In this document: positions 40,713 to 50,273 of the stretch, piece by piece
How the letters are laid out: the number at the start of each line of letters is the position of its first letter
Numbering within the stretch: the first letter of the stretch is position 1
Source of the DNA: Candidatus Mycobacterium wuenschmannii
GTDB taxonomy: Bacteria > Actinomycetota > Actinomycetes > Mycobacteriales > Mycobacteriaceae
Direction: 5' to 3'
Length of the DNA: 64,000 nt
Assembly (NCBI RefSeq): GCF_030252325.1
Contig: NZ_CP126981.1
Location: forward strand, 2,852,001 to 2,916,000
Notes under the pieces: model-generated
What the model saw: the letters and a program-made list of their open reading frames with translations, nothing else
Told to the model about the DNA's origin: nothing
Databases searched by the model: none
Made by a program: the position numbers and the translations under genes

Positions 40713-40973
40713 ATGTCCGACCAGCCCGGCGAGATCGTTGAGCCGCCACCGCTACCTGCTGTCTTGCTGGACCCATGGCCGGTTATCGCGATCGGCGCGC
40801 TGGCCTGGCTGGTTGCCACGGTGGTTGCCTTCGTCGTCCCAGCCCTGATTTCCTGGCGCCCGTTGACCCTGGCCGGCCTCGCGGTCGGCGTCCTGGGCAC
40901 CTCGATCTTCCTGTGGCAGCGCGCGGCTGCCCGCCGAGGCGCGCGCGGCGCCCAAACCGGACTCACGAACTAG
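40713..40973 (+). CDS. DUF2530 membrane protein (Rv0879c-like)
   Basis: 86 residues from ATG 40713. An acidic N-terminus (EIVEPPPLP) and two transmembrane helices (about 20-42 and 49-65), then a basic C-terminus. Fits DUF2530 (Rv0879c). Ten bp before the SRPBCC gene. Function unknown. Confidence 0.85.
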   Translation: MSDQPGEIVEPPPLPAVLLDPWPVIAIGALAWLVATVVAFVVPALISWRPLTLAGLAVGVLGTSIFLWQRAAARRGARGAQTGLTN

Positions 40974-40983
40974 GAGGTTGGTC

Positions 40984-41439
40984 ATGGCAGCACCGCTTCT
41001 GCAGGCCCAGGTCGACGTGGACGCCCCGGTGTCGGCGGTGTGGGCGTTGATCAGCGACCTGCGCCGGATGCCACAGTGGAGCCCGCAGTGCCGGTGGATG
41101 CGCCCGCTCGGCGCGTTGCGACCCGGCACCAGGACGCTGAACCTCAACCGCCGCAACCTGCTGGTCTGGCCGACCACCTCCACGGTCGTCGAGCTGGTTC
41201 CGGAGCAGAAGCTCGCGTTCCGGGTGAACCTGAACAACACCATCTGGAGCTATGAGCTGCAGCCGATTCCGAACGGCACCAGGCTGATCGAGAGCCGGCA
41301 TGCGGAGAACGGCGTCAAGCCCATCTCCAGTTTGGCCGTCAACAACTTCATGGGCGGCACCGACAGCTTCGAACGCGAACTCGTCGCGGGTATGAATCAG
41401 TCCCTGGCCAAGATCAAGGCCGCAGCCGAGAACGGCTAG
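40984..41439 (+). CDS. SRPBCC family protein
   Basis: 151 residues. ATG 40984 has AGGAGG six nt upstream and is preferred over GTG 40978. Starts with APLLQAQVDVDAPVSAVWALISDLRRMPQWSP, the typical SRPBCC strand-helix pair, and ends in a long amphipathic helix. It likely binds a hydrophobic ligand. Convergent with the DUF3027 gene, stops overlapping by 4 bp. Confidence 0.88.
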   Translation: MAAPLLQAQVDVDAPVSAVWALISDLRRMPQWSPQCRWMRPLGALRPGTRTLNLNRRNLLVWPTTSTVVELVPEQKLAFRVNLNNTIWSYELQPIPNGTRLIESRHAENGVKPISSLAVNNFMGGTDSFERELVAGMNQSLAKIKAAAENG

Positions 41440-42314
41440 CTGGGCTCCGCCGGGGTTTCGGGGGCTTCCGGCTCGGCCGGGGTTTCAGCGACGTCCGGCT
41501 CCGTCGGAGTTTCGGGTTCCGTCGGGGCCTCGGGCTCCGCGGGCTTCTCGCTGACCTCGAGCACGCCGTCGTCGTAGGGGTCGTTCATCGGCGAACCGCC
41601 GCCGGCGGGGGCCGGAGTGTCGGAATGCGCACCGCAGCCGTACTCGAAGTCGACGACGTGCCCGTCGGCCGACATCTCGTTGCCGCAGACCCCGAACATC
41701 GCGCCCAGCGAGCCGGCCAGCGGCAGGAAGAAGCCGCAGTCGCGGCAGACCCGCTTGGTGGACTGCGCCATCTGCGCACGGGGGCCGTAGTCGCCCTCGT
41801 GCCAGCGCTCGGCGGCGTCGGCGCGACCCCACGGGCCCATCACCTGGCGACGCCCCAGCCCGATTTCGGCCGCGGTCTCGTCGACCTGCGGGTCGCCGGA
41901 GGACATGAAGCCCGGTACCAACCGAGGGTCGCCCGATGCCGGGGCCAGCAGGTCACCCGGGCCTAGGTCGCCGGGCCGGATCCGCTGGTCCCAGGGCAGC
42001 CACTCGGGGGCCAGCAGGGACTCCGGCCCCGGCACCAGCACCACCTCGCTGACCGTGGCGTGGTCGGCACCGGGATAGGCGGCCACGACGACCGCCCACT
42101 GCCAGCCCTGGTAGCCGGGCAGGTGGGCCAGGAAACGATGGGTTGCACTGGTCGGGTCTTCGTAGCCGACGCCGAGGTACTCGCCCACGGTGTCGTCGCC
42201 GCTGCCCTCGACGATGGCGGCGCGCGCCAAGTCGGCGGCATCGGTGAGAACCGTCGCCAATTCAGGCGACCACTCCGTCGTGGTCGAGCCCGTCACATCG
42301 TCCGTTGTTTCCAT
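41436..42314 (-). CDS. DUF3027 protein (Rv0877-like)
   Basis: 292 residues from ATG 42314. Conserved middle with WQWAVVVAAYPGADHATVSEVVLVPG and a Cys motif (VCRDCGFFLP...GVCGNEMSADG) that probably binds zinc. The last 40 residues are a Glu-Pro-Thr repeat (PEAPTEPETPTEP, PAEPEAPETPAEP), likely disordered. Matches Rv0877. Divergent from the MFS gene. Function unknown. Confidence 0.85.
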   Translation of the reverse strand: METTDDVTGSTTTEWSPELATVLTDAADLARAAIVEGSGDDTVGEYLGVGYEDPTSATHRFLAHLPGYQGWQWAVVVAAYPGADHATVSEVVLVPGPESLLAPEWLPWDQRIRPGDLGPGDLLAPASGDPRLVPGFMSSGDPQVDETAAEIGLGRRQVMGPWGRADAAERWHEGDYGPRAQMAQSTKRVCRDCGFFLPLAGSLGAMFGVCGNEMSADGHVVDFEYGCGAHSDTPAPAGGGSPMNDPYDDGVLEVSEKPAEPEAPTEPETPTEPDVAETPAEPEAPETPAEPS

Positions 42315-42495
42315 GGGCCTTCGATTCTGCCGCACAGATGCGACACATGGCCACACCGGTCGCCTGCGCCCCGGCGTCGCCGGCATGGGTGAGAATCGAC
42401 GTATGGCGGCACGGCGCGGTGATCACCCGGATGCGGGCCGAGGCTCGGCACCCGGCCGGCGTGCGCGCCCCAGGCCCGGCGCCGAACATCCCGGG

Positions 42496-44088
42496 ATGGC
42501 CAACTACCCCGCCGACGAGCACGATCACCGCCGCTCGCAGCGCGGTCCGGCGATGCCCAGTTCCAACCGCTACCTGCCGCCTTTGAACCGCGACGACGAC
42601 CCCCGGCGCGGCACCGATCGGCCGCGCCGCGTGCCCTCCGGCGAGCGCGTGACCGTGACCCGGGCCGCCGCCCAGCGCAGCCGCGAGATGGGTTCGCGGA
42701 TGTACGACCTGGTGCAGCGGGCCGCCACCGCCGACGGCGCCGACAAGTCCGGGCTGACGGCGCTCACCTGGCCGGTGGTCGCGAACTTCGCCACCGACGC
42801 CGCAATGGCCGTCGCCCTGGCCAACACGCTGTTCTTCGCCGCGGCCACCGGCGAGAGCAAGGACCGGGTCGCGTTGTACCTGCTGATCACGATCGCGCCG
42901 TTCGCGGTGATCGCACCGCTGATCGGCCCGGCGCTCGATCGGCTGCAACACGGCCGCCGCGCGGCGCTGGCCGCGTCGTTCGCGCTACGTACTGCGCTCG
43001 CGGTGGTGCTGGTCGCCAACTACGACGCCGCGACCGGCGGGTATCAGTCCTGGGTGTTGTACCCGTGCGCGCTGATGATGATGGTGCTCTCGAAATCGTT
43101 CAGCGTCTTGCGCAGCGCGGTGACGCCGCGGGTGATGCCGCCGACGATCGACCTCGTCCGGGTGAATTCGCGGCTGACGATGTTCGGCTTGCTGGGCGGC
43201 ACCATCGTCGGCGGTGGTATCGCGGGCGGCATCGAGTACGCCTGCGACCGGCTGCTGCAACTGCCCGGCGCGCTGTTCGTGGTCATCGCGGCCACCGTGG
43301 CCGGCGCCGCGCTGTCCATGCGGATTCCGCGCTGGGTCGAGGTGACCGCGGGTGAGGTCCCCGCCACGCTGAGCTACCGGCAGGGCCCGTCGCGCCGCAG
43401 CTGGCCCGAAGAAGTCCGGCGGGCGAGTGGCGCGCTGCGACAACCGTTGGGCCGCAACATCATCACCTCGCTGTGGGGCAACTGCACGATCAAGGTGATG
43501 GTCGGCTTCCTGTTCTTGTATCCGGCATTCGTGGCCAAGGCACATCACGCCAACGGCTGGCGCCAGCTCGCGATGCTCGGCATGATCGGCGCTGCCGCCG
43601 CGATCGGCAACTTCGGTGGCAACTTCGCCAGCGCCCGGCTGCGCCTCGGCCGGCCCGCGGTGCTCGTACTGCGCTGCGCACTGGCCGTGACCGGAATCGC
43701 CCTCGCCGCCGCGGTGGCCGGCACGCTGACGATGGTGGCGATCGCCACGTTGGTGACGTCGTGTGCGAGCGCAATTGCCAAGGCGGCCTTGGACGCATCG
43801 TTGCAGGACGATCTGCCCGAGGAATCACGCGCGTCGGCGTTCGGACGCTCGGAATCGACGCTGCAGTTGGCCTGGGTGCTCGGGGGCGCGATGGGCGTAC
43901 TGCTCTACACCGACCTGTGGGTCGGCTTCAGCGTCGTCACGTCGGTGCTGATCCTGAGCCTGGCGCAGACGGTGGTCAGCTTTCACGGCGACTCGCTGAT
44001 CCCGGGCCTGGGCGGCAACCGGCCGGTGATGGTCGAGCAGGAGGGCGAGCAGAGCGCGCGCCGGGCCGCCGCGGTGCCGCGCTCGTGA
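42496..44088 (+). CDS. MFS-family membrane protein (Rv0876c-like)
   Basis: About 530 residues from ATG 42496 (MANYPADEHDHRRSQ); earlier in-frame ATGs at 42385 and 42403 are possible. A long polar N-terminal region (80-90 residues with RRGTDRPRRVPSGERV) precedes 10-12 membrane helices. A GPALDRLQHGRRAALA loop is the MFS motif A equivalent. M. tuberculosis Rv0876c is a similarly sized putative transporter. GTGA-coupled to the DUF2771 gene, suggesting a shared envelope function. Confidence 0.82.
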   Translation: MANYPADEHDHRRSQRGPAMPSSNRYLPPLNRDDDPRRGTDRPRRVPSGERVTVTRAAAQRSREMGSRMYDLVQRAATADGADKSGLTALTWPVVANFATDAAMAVALANTLFFAAATGESKDRVALYLLITIAPFAVIAPLIGPALDRLQHGRRAALAASFALRTALAVVLVANYDAATGGYQSWVLYPCALMMMVLSKSFSVLRSAVTPRVMPPTIDLVRVNSRLTMFGLLGGTIVGGGIAGGIEYACDRLLQLPGALFVVIAATVAGAALSMRIPRWVEVTAGEVPATLSYRQGPSRRSWPEEVRRASGALRQPLGRNIITSLWGNCTIKVMVGFLFLYPAFVAKAHHANGWRQLAMLGMIGAAAAIGNFGGNFASARLRLGRPAVLVLRCALAVTGIALAAAVAGTLTMVAIATLVTSCASAIAKAALDASLQDDLPEESRASAFGRSESTLQLAWVLGGAMGVLLYTDLWVGFSVVTSVLILSLAQTVVSFHGDSLIPGLGGNRPVMVEQEGEQSARRAAAVPRS

Positions 44089-44576
44089 CGTCGCTGAAAA
44101 GGCTTGCACTGCTGGCGATTGTGGCCGTCTTGACGGTGGGCGCCGGTGTCGGCGCATGGGCGCTGACGCGCAAACCCGGCCCGCAGCGACCCGAGATCAG
44201 CGCTTACTCCAGCGGCCATTCGACCCGGGTCGGCCCATACCGCTACTGCAACGTCTTAGACCTGACCGACTGCCAGAATGCCCAGACCCAGGGCGAACTC
44301 CGGGTCACTTCTGCTGGGCCCGTTCAACTTTCGGTGGCGACGGCGATCGGCGACGCACCGTGGTGGTTGCTGACGGTCTACGAGGATTCGCCGATTCCCA
44401 CGACGACGTTCTACCGGCCGGGCACGCGGCTGGCGGTCACCATTCCGACCGTCGACCCGCACCACGGGCGACTGACCGGCATTGCCGTGCAGTTGATGAC
44501 CGCCTATGTCGACCCCAACGGCGAGGTGCAGGGTGTCCCGCACGCCGAGTGGTCGGTCCGGACGGTCTGGGGCTAG
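44085..44576 (+). CDS. DUF2771 exported protein (Rv0875c-like)
   Basis: 163 residues from GTG 44085 in the GTGA overlap. A signal anchor (LALLAIVAVLTVGAGVGAWAL) is followed by a mostly beta region with two Cys (YRYCNVLDLTDC). Matches DUF2771/Rv0875c, a conserved exported protein of unknown role, in the usual order behind the MFS gene. Confidence 0.85.
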   Translation: MTSLKRLALLAIVAVLTVGAGVGAWALTRKPGPQRPEISAYSSGHSTRVGPYRYCNVLDLTDCQNAQTQGELRVTSAGPVQLSVATAIGDAPWWLLTVYEDSPIPTTTFYRPGTRLAVTIPTVDPHHGRLTGIAVQLMTAYVDPNGEVQGVPHAEWSVRTVWG

Positions 44577-44655
44577 CCGCCCCCACCGCGAACGTCGAGT
44601 TGTCGGGCTAAAAGTAGGGGTTCCAGCCCAACAAGTCGACGCTCGGCGAGAGCCG

Positions 44656-45660
44656 CTAGGCGCCGTGGCCGGCGGGCACTCGCTCGCCGTCGCGCGTCGG
44701 ACCCGGCGGTGTGCCATCGCCGAAGGGATTGCCGCCCAACGACTCCCGGCCATGCGGTATCAACCAGTTGGACAGGTCGGGACCTTTGGGCACGATGCCG
44801 CTGGGATTGATGTCCTTGTGCACCAGGTAGTAGTGCTGCTTGATCTGCACGAAGTCGGTGGTGTCGCCAAAACCCGGCGTCTGGAACAGGTCTCGCGCGT
44901 AGGCCCACAACACCGGCATCTCGGCGAGCTTGCTCCGGTTGCACTTGAAGTGGCCGTGGTAGACCGCGTCAAAGCGGGCCAGCGTGGTGAACAACCGGAC
45001 GTCGGCCTCGGTGATGGTCTCACCGACCAGAAAGCGTTGTCCTGCAAGCCGCTCGCTGACCCAGTCGAGCGCCGCGAACAACCGGTCGTAGGCGCTCTCG
45101 TATGCCTCCTGCGAGCCGGCGAACCCGCAGCGATAGACCCCGTTGTTGATCTCGGAATACACCCGGCGATCAATCTCGTCGATCTCGTCGCGCAGCGGTT
45201 CGGGGTACAGCTGCGGGGCGCCGTCGCGGTGATACGCCGTCCACTCGGTCGAGAGGTCCAGCGTCATCTGCGGAAAGTCGTTGGTGACGACGGCGCCGGT
45301 CGGCACGTCGACGATCGCGGGCACCGTGATGCCCTTCGGGTAGTCCGGGAATCGAGCGAAGTACGCATCCTGGAGCCGCGGAATCTTCAGCACCGGGTCG
45401 ACGCCGCCGGGGTCGAGGTCGAAGGTCCAGCTGCGCTCGTCGTGCGTCGGGCCGCAAAACCCAATGGACAGAACGTCTTCCAGGCCCAGCAGCCGCCGGA
45501 CGATGATCGCCCGGTTGGCCCACGGACACGCCCGCGCGACGACCAGTCGGTAACGGCCGGCCTCCACGGGATAGCCGTCTCGGCCGTCGGCGGTAATCCG
45601 GGTTTCGATGTATTTGGTGTCGCGGGTGAAGTCGCCGTTCTCGGCGAGGTAGGAAGCGAT
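44656..45660 (-). CDS. Glutathionyl-hydroquinone reductase-like (Xi-class GST) protein, apparent ATC start
   Basis: About 334 residues. The thioredoxin-like domain has catalytic Cys45 in VARACPWANRA, and the GST helical domain follows (GETITEADVRLFTTLARFD). The family is S-glutathionyl-(chloro)hydroquinone reductase (YqjG/PcpF). Mycobacteria use mycothiol instead of glutathione, so the true thiol is unclear. Homologues begin M-ASYLAENGDF. Here the matching codon is ATC (45658-45660), with GGAGG five nt upstream (45666-45670). No ATG or GTG is available; CTG at 45675 overlapping the fadE10 stop is the alternative. Confidence 0.82.
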   Translation of the reverse strand: MASYLAENGDFTRDTKYIETRITADGRDGYPVEAGRYRLVVARACPWANRAIIVRRLLGLEDVLSIGFCGPTHDERSWTFDLDPGGVDPVLKIPRLQDAYFARFPDYPKGITVPAIVDVPTGAVVTNDFPQMTLDLSTEWTAYHRDGAPQLYPEPLRDEIDEIDRRVYSEINNGVYRCGFAGSQEAYESAYDRLFAALDWVSERLAGQRFLVGETITEADVRLFTTLARFDAVYHGHFKCNRSKLAEMPVLWAYARDLFQTPGFGDTTDFVQIKQHYYLVHKDINPSGIVPKGPDLSNWLIPHGRESLGGNPFGDGTPPGPTRDGERVPAGHGA

Positions 45661-45671
45661 CTCGACCTCCG

Positions 45672-47603
45672 TCAGGTGTTCGCCACCGACAGGAATCGGC
45701 GGGCCAGGTCGGACTCGGTCGATGCGCCCTCTTCCCAATGCGCGATCCACGGCCCGGTCCCCTCGGACTGGTCGATTATCCCCTCCTCGGCCCAGGTGTA
45801 GCGACCCTTGAGCACATTGGCGGCCAGCTTCGCGTCGACGTCGTCGGTGTTGGTCCACAGCGCCTCGAACAACGCCTCCACCCGCAGCGTGGCCTGCTGG
45901 CAGAACGCCTCGGCCAGCTCATAGGACAGGTCGCCGCGGGCCCGGTCGGCCTCGCGCTGCGACTCGGCCCGCACGCAGGTCGCCGCGATCGCGAACAGTT
46001 CGGCGCCGATATCGACCACCCGCCCCAGGAAGCCCTGCTTCTGCTCCATCGCGGCCTGCCAGCGCGCCATCCCGTAGAACGTGTTGCGGGCCAGCTTGCG
46101 CGCCGAGCGCTCGACGAAGCGCAGATGCTTAGCCAGGTTGCCGAATTCGTGATACGCCGTAGGTCGTAGTCCCTCTCCGAACACCAACTGCGGCAACCAC
46201 TTTGCATAGAACCCGCTCGCGCCGACGGCTGCTTTTGCCTTCCGCTTCAGGTCGGCCTTCGCGTTGGCGAGATCGCCGGCCGCGCTGAGGTGCGCGTCGA
46301 CAGCCTCGCGGGCGATCAGCAGACGCATGATCTCGCTCGACCCCTCGAAGATGCGGTTGATCCGCAGGTCGCGCACCACCTGCTCGACGGGCACCGCCCG
46401 CTCGCCGCGCGCGGCCAGCGACTCGGCGGTTTCATAGCCGCGGCCGCCACGGATCTGCAGCAGTTCGTCGCCGATGCGGCACGCCATCTCACTCGACCAC
46501 AGCTTCGCCAGCGCCGCCTCGATGCGGATGTCGTTGCGGCCTTCGTCGGCCATCTGGCCGGACAACTCCAATACCGATTCCAGCGCGTAGCTCGTCGCCG
46601 CGATGAACGAGATCTTCTCGACGACCGCGCCATGCTCGCCCACCGGCTTGCCCCACTGCACGCGCTCGCCGGACCACTCGCGGGCGATCTTCAGCGACCA
46701 CTTGGCCGAGCCCGCGCAGATGGCGGGAATCGAGAGCCGGCCGGCATTCAGCGTCGTCAGCGCGATCTTCAGCCCGTCGCCCTCCTTGCCGATCAAGTTC
46801 TCGGCGGGCACCTGAACTTTGTGCATGCGGGTGAGGCCGTTCTCGATGCCGCGCAGTCCCATGAACGAGTTGCGCCGCTCGACGGTGATGCCCGGCGAGT
46901 CGGCTTCGACGACGAACGCGCTGATGCCGCCGCGGTGCCCGTCGCCCTTCGGCACGGCCGCCATCACCACGAGCAATTCGGCGACCACGCCGTTGGTGGT
47001 CCAGAGCTTCACGCCGTCCAGCTCGTAGCCGCCGTCGACCGGGGTTGCCGTCGACGCCAGCCGCGCCGGGTCAGAGCCGACGTCCGGCTCCGTCAGCAGG
47101 AACGCCGAGATCGCCCCGGCCGCACAGCGCGGCAAGAACTTTCGCTTCTGTTCTTCGCTGCCGGCCAGCTTGAGCGGCTCGGGTACACCGATCGACTGAT
47201 GCGCCGACAGCAGCGCGCCAAGGCTGGCGTGCACGCTCGACACCAGCATCAACGCCCGGTTGTAGGCGACCTGCGACAGATTCAGCCCGCCGTACTCCGC
47301 GGGGATCTTCATGCCGAAGCAGCCCAGGTCGGCGAGGCCCTTCACATACTCATCGGGGATCTTCGCGTCGCGCTCGATCACGCTGCCGTCGACGGTCCCC
47401 AGGAACTCGCGCAGCCTGCCCAGGAACTCTTCGGTCCGGGCCGCCTCGTCGTCGGCCGGCCGGGGGAAGGGATGGATCAGGTCCAGCGGAAATCGGCCGA
47501 GGAACAGCTCTTTGGCCAATGATGGCTTGTCCCAGCCGCTTTCGCGGGACTCCTCCGCTACGGCTCTCGCTTGCTCTTCACTGACCTGCGCCTGCTGTGC
47601 CAT
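45672..47603 (-). CDS. fadE10: Acyl-CoA dehydrogenase FadE10
   Basis: 643 residues, longer than the usual 380 because of a C-terminal extension, as in M. tuberculosis FadE10 (650). Dehydrogenase core: FLLTEPDVGSDPARL, LWTTNGVVAE (flavin contact), GLRGIENG and the C-terminal QIRGGRGYETAESL region with ARGERAVPVEQ. The catalytic base is expected in this last block. It introduces the alpha-beta double bond in acyl-CoA; the long form resembles VLCAD/ACAD9. Followed by the GST-like gene, separated by 11 bp at the ATC start. Confidence 0.93.
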   Translation of the reverse strand: MAQQAQVSEEQARAVAEESRESGWDKPSLAKELFLGRFPLDLIHPFPRPADDEAARTEEFLGRLREFLGTVDGSVIERDAKIPDEYVKGLADLGCFGMKIPAEYGGLNLSQVAYNRALMLVSSVHASLGALLSAHQSIGVPEPLKLAGSEEQKRKFLPRCAAGAISAFLLTEPDVGSDPARLASTATPVDGGYELDGVKLWTTNGVVAELLVVMAAVPKGDGHRGGISAFVVEADSPGITVERRNSFMGLRGIENGLTRMHKVQVPAENLIGKEGDGLKIALTTLNAGRLSIPAICAGSAKWSLKIAREWSGERVQWGKPVGEHGAVVEKISFIAATSYALESVLELSGQMADEGRNDIRIEAALAKLWSSEMACRIGDELLQIRGGRGYETAESLAARGERAVPVEQVVRDLRINRIFEGSSEIMRLLIAREAVDAHLSAAGDLANAKADLKRKAKAAVGASGFYAKWLPQLVFGEGLRPTAYHEFGNLAKHLRFVERSARKLARNTFYGMARWQAAMEQKQGFLGRVVDIGAELFAIAATCVRAESQREADRARGDLSYELAEAFCQQATLRVEALFEALWTNTDDVDAKLAANVLKGRYTWAEEGIIDQSEGTGPWIAHWEEGASTESDLARRFLSVANT

Positions 47604-47688
47604 CGGATTTCTCCCACTCGGAACCGACTCCCTGCGGAGCTTCGGTCGGAGTGTTCCCCGTCACACGGCGCAGTACACGCGCGAACTG

Positions 47689-48099
47689 TCAGGCGTCCAA
47701 TTCGCGGGCCACGGCCTTGACGACCTCGGAGACCTTGCGGGCGATCTTGCGGTCCGGGTAGCGACCCTTGCGCAGCTCGGGCTGCACAGTGCCCTCGAGC
47801 AGCGTGATCATGTCCTCGACCATGCCGTGCAGTTCGTCGGGACTGTGCTTGTGTTCGGCCGGACCCTCACGACGGGGACGGCTACTCAGCGTGGGCGGCG
47901 GGTCGATCAGCTTGAGGCTCAGCGCCTGCGGCCCTCGTCGTCCGGATGCCAGGCCGAACTCGACCTTCTGCCCGGCCTTGAGGCCTTCGACGCCGGCGGG
48001 TAACGCCGACGAGCGGACGTAGACGTCCTCGCCTTCCTCCTGGGAGAGGAAGCCGAAACCCTTCTCAGCGTCGTACCACTTCACCTTGCCAGTCGGCAC
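47689..48099 (-). CDS. cspB: Cold-shock-domain protein with C-terminal extension (CspB-like)
   Basis: 136 residues from GTG 48099 ([20 protein letters not shown]). The first 65 residues are a cold-shock OB domain with RNP1 KGFGFLSQ and RNP2 [10 protein letters not shown]. The C-terminal 70 residues are a helical DUF-like segment ([24 protein letters not shown]) found in the mycobacterial CspB form (Rv0871, 135 residues). Likely nucleic-acid binding. 85 bp upstream of fadE10. Confidence 0.92.
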   Translation of the reverse strand: MPTGKVKWYDAEKGFGFLSQEEGEDVYVRSSALPAGVEGLKAGQKVEFGLASGRRGPQALSLKLIDPPPTLSSRPRREGPAEHKHSPDELHGMVEDMITLLEGTVQPELRKGRYPDRKIARKVSEVVKAVARELDA

Positions 48100-48253
48100 C
48101 GGTCTCACCTGCTTGTCTAACGGATCGATCACTGGGTTCACACAACGAAGCGCCCCGCCTGCGCAGGACGCGATGCCGACCGATCCTACTCGGGTCGACG
48201 ACGGCTGAGCACGGGAGTTTCTCGGTACGCTGATGTCGTTGCTGGAGGAGACC

Positions 48254-48667
48254 ATGCGCCTGATCCTGAACGTCATCTGGTTGATTTTCGGCGGTCTGTG
48301 GTTGGCCCTGGGATATCTGCTGGCCGCCCTGATCTGCTTCCTGCTGATCGTGACCATTCCGTTCGGCTTCGCCTCGCTGCGGATCGCGTCGTATGCGCTG
48401 TGGCCGTTCGGGCGGACGATCGTCGACAGGCCCGGCATCCGCACCGGCGCCCTGATCGGCAACGTCATCTGGATCCTGCTGTGCGGCGTCTGGCTCGCGA
48501 TCGGGCATCTGGTGAGCGCGGTTGCGATGGCGCTGACGGTCGTCGGCATTCCGCTGGCGCTGGCCAACCTGAAGCTGATCCCGGTGTCCCTGGTGCCGCT
48601 CGGCAAGGAGATCGTTACGGTCCGTCAGTCCGCGGCGTGGTCCGGCGCTCCGGCAGCGCGGGTCTGA
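48254..48667 (+). CDS. YccF-family inner membrane protein (Rv0870c-like)
   Basis: 137 residues from ATG 48254, with GGAGG five nt upstream; ATG 48233 is seven codons earlier. Two DUF307 repeats, each with hydrophobic helices and a conserved [21 protein letters not shown] / [24 protein letters not shown] turn. Membrane protein of unknown function. Directly upstream of the rpfA leader; M. tuberculosis has moaA2/moaD2 in between. Confidence 0.88.
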   Translation: MRLILNVIWLIFGGLWLALGYLLAALICFLLIVTIPFGFASLRIASYALWPFGRTIVDRPGIRTGALIGNVIWILLCGVWLAIGHLVSAVAMALTVVGIPLALANLKLIPVSLVPLGKEIVTVRQSAAWSGAPAARV

Positions 48668-48720
48668 AAATTCGCGTCGAAAACGCCGCGGCGTGACCTG
48701 GGATTAGTCCCGGACCGGGG

Positions 48721-48736
48721 TGTGAAATCAGTCACA
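48721..48736. promoter_or_regulatory. CRP (Rv3676)-type binding site upstream of rpfA
   Basis: TGTGA-N6-TCACA, an exact match to the mycobacterial CRP consensus, 410 bp before the rpfA start and about 190 bp before the riboswitch leader. rpfA is a known CRP target in M. tuberculosis. Probably activates the promoter of the long leader RNA. Confidence 0.8.
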
Positions 48737-48924
48737 TAACGGTTTGATCACGGCCCGGCAACGACTCGATTGCGACGCTCTCAACCTGCGAAAACGCCGC
48801 TGACCCTTTGCATTTCCCCAGTTCGCGACACGCGAAACGCGACTTTCCGCAGAAAATGACTCCGCTGCTAACAGCAGCTAGCGTCGTTCGCGGGCCCGCC
48901 GAGACTCCCTGCCTGGCAGGCCTT

Positions 48925-49963
<1,039 letters not shown>

Positions 49964-49986
49964 TTCGCTAAAGGCGGTCGACCCGC

Positions 49987-50187
49987 CTAGCGGTTGACGT
50001 CGGTGACCGGATGAACGTAGGGCAGTTCGTCGGCGGGCAGCGGGAAGACCAGGTCGCCGAACGGCGACAGCGCGCCCACTCGGTCGGATGCCAGTTCACT
50101 CACGGCGTGGTCGTCAGGGTTGGTCGTCGGCCAGCCGTTGTCGACGTAACGAGTCTTCTGCGCCTTCTTGTCAGCCACGCGCTCCAT
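49987..50187 (-). CDS. Small conserved protein (Rv0863-like)
   Basis: 66 residues from ATG 50187 ([29 protein letters not shown]). Charged, with no membrane segment or enzyme motif. Its place between rpfA and the Rv0862c-like gene matches Rv0863 of M. tuberculosis (moa genes apart). Function unknown. Confidence 0.75.
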   Translation of the reverse strand: MERVADKKAQKTRYVDNGWPTTNPDDHAVSELASDRVGALSPFGDLVFPLPADELPYVHPVTDVNR

Positions 50188-50273
50188 TCTGACAGGTCCG
50201 GTGCGGCGGTGCCCGCAATACCCTCCGTCCGCCGGGATGGCCCAATCGCGCGACTGCTTTACGCTGGTCAGCA

